Of a stretch of 14,326 nt of DNA, positions 8,882 through 14,326 are shown piece by piece; the stretch's first letter is position 1; every line of letters starts with the position of its first letter. A model generated the notes under the pieces. The model had not been told where the DNA came from. It saw only the letters and a program-made list of their open reading frames with translations, and ran no database searches. Origin of the DNA: Gymnopilus junonius (Eukaryota; Basidiomycota; Agaricomycetes; Agaricales; Galerinaceae); the NCBI GenBank assembly GCA_015501075.1, contig JADNYJ010000744.1, positions 1 to 14,326 of the forward strand, written 5' to 3'. Both the position numbers and the translations under genes were made by a program.

Positions 8882-9686
8882 CCTTTTTGCAAGGAGACAA
8901 GCAAAGAGTACTTGGGTCATGGTTTCGTGTCGGGCTCCTTTAAGACCAAAGCAAAGCAAGAAAGTATCCGCCAAATGGCCGAATTACATCCAGCTCTGAA
9001 CGTTTGTCGACCTCGGAAACACTAGGGCGCAAAAGAATATTTTATTTTTCTTCTTCGGAATACGGGCAGAAAGGTGAAAACGAGTCTCCGGAGGTCATAG
9101 GATAGATAAATGCCGTATGCGCAGACTTGGCGTGGACTGAAAGCTTCTTCGGACATATTGGCTAGCTGCATCAAAGCCAGGAGGAGTAGCTTTAAAGTTT
9201 CCGTTTGGCTTGGCAGATGTTTCCCAGGCGTCGAATTGAGAAAAAATGAGCTTGAAGTCGACCCGCGATTTTCTTGGCGGCCGGTCTTATGCCATTCGTT
9301 CAGAGGCGCCCGCAACCGAGGTTTTCCCTGTCATGTCAAATTGCATGTGACTTGAAGACAGATTGCATACGTCGACCTATGAAATGCTACAACTCGAACG
9401 CGAACCTACGCGTAAATGCCGTGCAGAATCTCCGACGAGTAAAAGATGGTTCAAGCACTGACGATACTGGCAGTCGAACGGATCTGTTCATCGGACTCGC
9501 ACATATATTTCCGGTCTGCTTACTTGCCCGTCTCGATTGAACAGTCAGAGAAATCCAATAAAGTCGGTTAAATAGATAACTATTGTACAGCTGCCTTGAA
9601 ATACCACTGTAGGGCCATGCATCAGAATTACAGCATGAAGAAGAGGAAAAAAAAAATACATTGTCACTTAAAACATAGAATCTGCA
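8882..9686. other. Intergenic region: GH5 promoter and 3' end of the SARAF-like gene
   Basis: These 805 bp contain no convincing gene. The open frames here (for example plus 9110-9355 and minus 9022-9315) overlap each other on opposite strands and have no recognisable motif. On the minus strand an A/T-rich AAAATAAAATATT-like stretch at about 9036-9050 could be the core promoter, about 155-170 bp before the GH5 start. The palindrome CTCCGGAG at 9086-9093 fits the SYGGRG binding consensus of the carbon-catabolite repressor CreA/Mig1 on both strands, as expected for a cellulase gene, but it is a short site that could occur by chance. The A-run at about 9649-9656 lies just past the stop of the minus-strand gene. 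Confidence 0.4.
9086..9093. promoter_or_regulatory. Possible CreA/Mig1-type site upstream of the GH5 gene
   Basis: CTCCGGAG is palindromic, so CCGGAG (fits SYGGRG) is present on both strands, about 205 bp before the GH5 start codon. CreA-type repressors shut off cellulase genes on glucose. This is motif evidence only. Confidence 0.25.
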
Positions 9687-10788
9687 TCAGCGAACATTCG
9701 TTCCTCCCAATCCTGTACTCCTTCTCATAGATCCCAAATTTGAGCTTCCTTCGCCTCTATCCTCATTCTGCCACGACGATGAAGGCCTCCTATAACCACT
9801 CGAGCTTCCTCCCATGAACGACGACCACGACCGAGCTTGGGGCTGAGGAGGAGGCGCAGTCTGAGGCCTTTGAAAGCGCTCCCAATCATAGAAATTTCTC
9901 CTGGGAGGTTCATCCCTTTGTCGGCCGTTCCACAGGTGGTTGGCTATGCCACCTAGGGCAGCGCCAGTCCAGAATCCAGGTCGCCAATTTTGCCAGCCGG
10001 ATTGACCTTGGGATTGGGACGGAGGCGCCTTTGAGTATGGAGGGGGAGGAGGATCTCTTGGACCGTCGTGATGATCTCCTGGAAACCATCCTCCACTTCC
10101 GCCGCTGCCAGTTGAACGCGGATTATAGCCGGGTGGACGAGGGGCTCGCGGAGTTGTATTGTTGGTGTTACGGAGGCAAGACATGAAAAAACTGTAGACT
10201 ACGATTGCTAGAAAAGCAAACCACAGGACGTAGAAGATAATCGCTGGCCAGTCATATGCTATAGGAATATATCCGCTTAAGTACTTAGGAGGGACAGGAA
10301 GAAGATATCTTACAGTTAGATTGAAATAAAGGAGAATACGTCTTCCCATTGCGCAAAGCATCAGGTACCTGAACAAGACGGTATTCTAGGGAACATGATC
10401 CTATACAGAACAGGTCAAAACAGCATCCAAGTTTACCAAGATACAAATCGTACCTTTCAATATGTTAGGATCTCCAGGTTTTGACCATCCTTCGCAAGAA
10501 ACTTCAACTTTTCCAAAGCGCAAAGAATCCGGAAGATCTGCCTCACACTATTCGCAAAATTGAATCAGTAAACTACAAAACAATGAGCGAGAAACACCCT
10601 ATTACCTTCCAATCGATATCCGTCCCAGACCCTCCAAGACTCTCGCATCGAACAACTTCAGGTTGAAAAATCTCACAAGGCTTACCGACGCAGACCAATT
10701 GGGGAAGAACAGATGTCCGGCGTGCGGTCGTATACGCGTTCTGGTAGAACGTCAGAGACTTGACTTTAGCTAGCTCGACCTTGGACAT
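9687..10788 (-). CDS. SARAF/TMEM66-family store-operated calcium entry regulator
   Basis: Known family role: an ER membrane protein whose luminal part senses calcium and whose cytosolic tail helps inactivate store-operated calcium entry. Fungal members are little studied. Exons: 10788-10606, 10547-10454, 10400-10314, 10258-9687, joining in frame to 311 residues. Seen: conserved N-terminal part (SLTFYQ, PQLVCVGKPC, QPEVVRC, GTDIDWK|CEADLP), then VEVSCEGWSKPGDP and GSCSLEYRLVQVP with paired Cys; one transmembrane helix about 126-147 starting YDWPAIIFYVLW; then a Gly/Ser/Pro/Arg-rich tail with a PPPPPY motif at 191-196, as in SARAF. The intron 10313-10259 uses an acceptor inside a long open frame, so a simple frame call would read into it. 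No clear signal peptide precedes the Met at 10788. The frame is open to 10968, but the extra residues do not look like one. Confidence 0.9.
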
Positions 10789-11013
10789 GGTTGTTGACTG
10801 CAAGGTTGATAATGATTTTGTAGAGGTGCCAGGCGCCGAGACACAGACTAGAGGCCTGGCGGATAGCCATAAGGACTGACGTGGAACCAGACGTGGTGGG
10901 CTACTACCAAATGAGGTTTGATCGAAATATTGACTCCTGCACGCGGTGCTAAAATCCTTGAAATTCAAACAAAATATATTCTACAGTATGTATGCGCACA
11001 AGATCTAAAAAAA
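10789..11013. other. Intergenic, promoter of the SARAF-like gene
   Basis: These 225 bp lie between the OPT stop and the SARAF-like start, both genes on the minus strand. The minus strand stays open in the SARAF frame up to 10968, so a longer N-terminus is formally possible, but the composition is not conserved-looking. No terminator, RNA gene or repeat is seen. Confidence 0.4.
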
Positions 11014-13521
11014 TTACGAGGCTAAAGGACAGCCTCCACATAATCCATGGCCACATCCGATGCAACTAGCAACGCCCACACCCAATATCTTCAAAACCAA
11101 CGATACAATGCTGACCACACCTTCTCCAAGGACAAAGCCGCTCGCAATGACGATCAAGCGAATATCACCCCCTTCCTTAGAGAACTTCGTTCGATAGAAG
11201 TACTCCATCACGCCACCGATCAACCGGGCGATTGAGAATGAAGGTGTATTCAAGAATCCAATAGCGAACGCTACACCTGATGGGATCCATTTCGCATAAT
11301 GTAGGTTCCTCCTTGAAGCGTATGTCTTTGTTGCAGAGAGCACTGCGAAGAGGGTCGAGAAGATAACCATAAACGTTGCGCTGTTTTCCGGCAGTTGACC
11401 ATCACCTGTTAATTAGCTGACTTTCAGCCTGATTCCTTCCCATAAAGTTCGAAAACAAACGCACGAAGAAGTCTTGCGAGACTCAACCAGACGTATGCTG
11501 TAGGCGCTGGGAATGAAGGTCCCGGAATAACGTATGCACGATTATAGAACATGTAGGCCGTCGTCGTGATAACGATGGACACAGACGACCCAATAAGCTG
11601 TCCAAAGAATTGAGCTCGTGGAGAGGCATGACATAGATGTCCTGTCTTCAGGTCCTGCATGAGATCTCCAGCCCTGAAGAGCATCAGGTATTGAGGTATT
11701 TGATATGAAATGATTGATATATATGACATACTGTTGGGCACCAGCCTCAGCCACACCTCCAGCAATGATATTTGCCACAATATTTCCTGGCTGAATCCAT
11801 GCAAAGAATAGCTGGGATACCTTGCCTAGCCCTGACACGGGATTTAAATCGGTCTCGCCCAAAGCACGAACTCTACACCAAGCGATGAGTACAAAAAAAA
11901 TGCAGTGAATTAAAGGACATACCCTATAATGCTTAGCATTCCTCCCAGAATGAAACCCAACAGAGTTGCCCAAGGTTTAATCCCCTCATGTCCGAAAACG
12001 ATCCAAACCAATAGGGTACCGATCGCTACACTGAAGAACAAGCCTATGATGACCCATTTATTGGGTACTAGCCTGTCTTCCGTCTCCGTTTCGTGCTGTT
12101 TGTCCTGATCATTGCTTTCCCTGATGCTTGTATAGCCCCTTCTCCATGGTCGGATTGCATCCTCGACATATTCATAGGCGACAGGAAGCAACGAGATTAA
12201 GCTATCTGCACACATGATACCAAGGGATATCCAGAGAATCCAGCCACGTGCACCGTTCGACATGTCACCCACAGGACCTGGTGCCCATCCGAGCTCTTTG
12301 GAGAGTGGAGACAATATGGCCCAGCCCACAAACATACCCTACAATATGAAAAGATTAGACTATAAGCAACAAGGGTTAGTTGGTATCACAATATACCAGG
12401 TTCATGCTCAGAGTTGTCGGAAATCCCATGATTATACCTTGTAAAATGGCATACTTAAAGAGTCCCATAAGCCGCAGCGTAAAAAGAACCCAACATACCT
12501 TGGCCGACATATGAGAGACTGGGTGTAAAAAACCACAACCACTCTTTCGCCAGGTAATCACCGAAGGCGGGAATAGCGAAGAGGACAGGGAAGAAATATG
12601 CGCATAACTGGATAAGAAGCTTTATTAGTCTGTCTAAAGAGTTTATGATCAAATTAGAATTACCGTTAGGGAACCAGACGCTAGGAAGCTCCAAATAAGA
12701 TCTTGCCAGCCTTCATGCTCTACAGTGTCTCGCTCTATAGTGTCACCACGTTCGTCTGGAAGAGTCTGAGGAACATCGGGAACGGCTTCTAGACTTGGCA
12801 CATCTTCTTCCTCGTCCTCCACTTGCCGATAACCTGTTCTCGTCTTACACTCGTATCTGGAGGAGGTAATTGGTGCAGAACTGAAATAAGATGTGCGGTT
12901 GCTGTCCAGAAGGAAAAGGCAGTTGCTCTTCTATGATCTGTGAAAGTTTGTTCAGAAGTTTGTCTGAATGGACAAACTACTGGACATACCACTTGCTTCC
13001 GTATCGGAGTGACAGGAAGACCTTGTTAACAGTAAGCATAAAGCTCATGTAGCTGAATAATTCCCCACCCAAAGAAAGCGACTGAACATGACCAGCCCAC
13101 AGCATTGAGCCAGTTGAGACGAATAGGGGCGTGCCATCCCGCTGTTGATCGAGCAAAGTGAGAGCTGGTAGAATCCCTACAAACCCAGCTGCTAATGGCA
13201 TGGTTCCTGTAGCCACTGCAGTGGTTTGAACGACGATAATCTCTTGGGGGGATAAAGGACGCGGAAGCATTTTAGAGATGAGGAAGCCTATAAGAGCGGA
13301 TTGTATGGACATCCTGGGAGAGAGGAGAGCTCAACAACAAGCTGCATTGACAGAAATAAGCAAACCGACATTGATATCCATCCTGACTGAAGACCCAGAC
13401 TTAAATTCGTGAAGCATATTAAACAACCAATTGCGAGACCCAGTAGGACTGCTCTCGTGTAAATTCGGGCTGCGCGCTTGTAAGGCGACCCGATGTTGGT
13501 TTCAATAGACTGTATTGACAT
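11014..13521 (-). CDS. OPT-family (YSL-like) oligopeptide/metal-chelate transporter, reading frame interrupted near the 5' end
   Basis: A multi-spanning plasma-membrane importer of small peptides or metal chelates by family. Exons: 13521-13370, 13313-13069, 13021-12990, 12937-12664, 12607-12499, 12437-12397, 12338-11923, 11872-11732, 11673-11465, 11405-11014. Conserved blocks: FTNLSLGLQSGWISM, the first OPT signature; EIIVVQTTAVATGTMPLAAGF; GTATAHLISVL (after frame correction); EHEGWQDLIWSF; YFFPVLFAIPAFG; SYVGQGIIMGFPTTLSMN; GWAPGPVGDM; IPGPSFPAPTAYVW; AKWIPSGVAFAIGFLNTPSF; a Cys-rich tail CIGCGHGLCGGC. From 12937 backwards to the start, single missing bases are needed near 13126-13129, 13021, 13005-13010, 12905-12907 and 12839-12843. 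Everything after 12839 joins without error. It is therefore either a recent pseudogene or a gene damaged by assembly indels. Total size is about 680 residues if intact, normal for the family. Confidence 0.85.
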
Positions 13522-13787
13522 TAGTGACTACCCAATGGCCTTATGAGGGCTATTCAAAGCTGACCTGAACCAATTTGCAGGACTCATGGTTGGAGCATAG
13601 TATAGTCGTGGTAATAAATGCCGCCATACATGATACTGCTGGCTAAATCGAGCGCGTTGTTTGGCGGTTATTTGGTCGAGTCAGGTTAATGAGTTTCGTC
13701 CATTTTCGTCTTCATCGATTGACAGCTCTTCCTGACTCAATCTCTCCTTCTTTTAAACATCCTCGACTGCCTAATCGTTCTTTCTCT
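13522..13787. promoter_or_regulatory. Divergent promoter between the OPT transporter and methionyl-tRNA synthetase
   Basis: These 266 bp separate two start codons on opposite strands and contain no reading frame of note. TGACTC words, the core of the Gcn4/Cpc1 amino-acid-control site, occur at 13678-13683 (minus strand, CCTGACTCG) and 13733-13739 (plus strand, CCTGACTCA). Pyrimidine-rich DNA precedes the plus-strand ATG at 13740-13787, typical of highly expressed fungal housekeeping genes. Shared control of the two genes is inferred. Confidence 0.6.
13733..13739 (+). promoter_or_regulatory. Gcn4/Cpc1-type site TGACTCA
   Basis: Exact match to the general amino-acid-control consensus, 49-55 bp upstream of the methionyl-tRNA synthetase start. 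A second core, TGACTC, lies in reverse orientation at 13678-13683. Sites of this type drive induction of aminoacyl-tRNA synthetase genes on amino-acid starvation in other fungi. Confidence 0.5.
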
Positions 13788-14326
13788 ATGGCTCAGAAAA
13801 TCAGAACCGATGGCGGTGTTTTGCGCGTAACACTGCCTCCTGGACAAGCGCCGTGCGTGATAGCTTGACTCTTCCATGTGCAGATGACTCATAGATTACT
13901 CTCAGATTGCCTAAGGACGGAGAGAAAAACGTTCTCATTACATCTGCGTTACCTTACTGCAATAACGTTCCCCATCTTGGTGAGTATTTGTATTTTCGAC
14001 CAAATCTCGTGCTCATTCTTGCTAGGCAACATTATCGGAAGCATTCTTAGTGCTGATGTTTTCAGTCGGTATGTCTTGTTGGACCATTCCTATTCATTTC
14101 GTCATGCTGAAAACTTTTCAGATATTCCCGTAAGCCATTATGTGTTCTGTAACGCTTCCATTGCCAATCCAAATTCAGGAACACGGAATAGGCGCACACT
14201 ATACATCTGCGGTACGGATGAGTACGGGACAGCCACAGAAACTCAAGCTCTGAAGGAAGGGATTACCCCTCGCGAGTTATGCGACAAGTATCATGTCCTG
14301 CACAAACAGACATATGAATGGTTTGA
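13788..14326 (+). CDS. Methionyl-tRNA synthetase, cytosolic type, N-terminal part (runs off the window)
   Basis: It charges tRNA-Met with methionine for initiation and elongation. Exons: 13788-13852, 13906-13979, 14026-14068, 14122-14129, 14179 to the window end. The splice phases agree throughout. The spliced product reads [10 protein letters not shown]..., then [20 protein letters not shown] with the class I HIGH-type motif HLGN at about 45-48, [10 protein letters not shown], and the highly conserved [20 protein letters not shown]. It ends at YEWF, with most of the catalytic domain and the KMSKS loop outside the window. The short N-terminus fits the cytosolic enzyme with no targeting peptide or appended domain. 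The fourth exon is only 8 nt. The first intron contains the palindrome ATGACTCAT. Confidence 0.95.
13884..13892. promoter_or_regulatory. Palindromic Gcn4/AP-1 site ATGACTCAT in intron 1 of methionyl-tRNA synthetase
   Basis: Perfect 9-bp palindrome, the optimal Gcn4-type binding sequence, inside the first intron about 97 bp past the ATG. Another TGACTC lies at 13866-13871 in the same intron. Intronic placement is unusual, and function is inferred from motif only. Confidence 0.4.

Noticed and set aside
9110..9355. Plus-strand open frame of 81 codons between the GH5 and SARAF-like genes
   Set aside because: No motif, no conserved composition, and it overlaps another frame of similar size on the other strand. 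It lies in the cellulase promoter.
9687..10376. Long single open frame of 229 codons as the whole gene
   Set aside because: Its first 39 or so codons are read from a preceding exon in the wrong frame and from an intron. Splicing at 10313-10259 joins the conserved luminal exons to the helix and tail.
13522..13610. An upstream first exon for the OPT gene starting at an ATG at about 13586
   Set aside because: The only plausible GT-AG join enters the next exon in the wrong phase. The ATG at 13521 gives a normal family N-terminus without it.
1..14326. CRISPR arrays, tRNA or rRNA genes, bacterial-type operons
   Set aside because: No regularly spaced repeats, no cloverleaf-like sequence and no rRNA stretch were seen. 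The intron-rich genes are eukaryotic.

Overview
The window reads as nuclear DNA of a filamentous basidiomycete, probably a plant-litter or wood-decaying agaricomycete. Genes are dense and split by many GT-AG introns of about 47-65 bp. One gene encodes a secreted CBM1-GH5 endoglucanase, and a fungal-type hAT transposon is present. This assignment rests on gene structure and gene content, not on a database match.

Layout. (1) 1-1081: no intact gene. It holds two weak minus-strand coding remnants, an 11-bp tandem repeat and a CRE octamer. (2) 1082-1517 and 6067-6708: the two halves of a YheT-type alpha/beta-hydrolase gene on the plus strand. It is split by an insertion, has no recognisable 5' part in the window, and carries two single-base frame breaks. 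(3) 1518-6066: a complete-looking 4549-bp hAT element with a perfect 8-bp target duplication, perfect 32-bp terminal inverted repeats and a 14-exon transposase of about 935 residues with every catalytic residue I looked for. (4) 6995-8881, minus: a 13-exon secreted GH5 (subfamily 5-like) endoglucanase with an N-terminal cellulose-binding module. (5) 9687-10788, minus: a SARAF/TMEM66-type ER membrane protein, regulator of store-operated calcium entry. (6) 11014-13521, minus: an OPT-family (YSL-like) transporter whose 5' third is interrupted by four or five single-base losses, while the rest is clean. (7) 13788 to the window end, plus: the 5' end of methionyl-tRNA synthetase, divergent from the transporter across a 266-bp promoter.

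The genes do not form a pathway. The plausible functional links are peptide or metal-chelate uptake next to methionyl-tRNA synthetase, with a cluster of Gcn4/Cpc1-type TGACTC sites in and beside their shared promoter, and the cellulase as a separate nutritional gene. The main points for a second look are the young hAT insertion, the run of same-sign single-base deletions in the transporter, the TGACTC cluster, and exons of 8 and 11 nt that automated gene calling would probably miss. All exon models were spliced by eye, using reading phase and family conservation.
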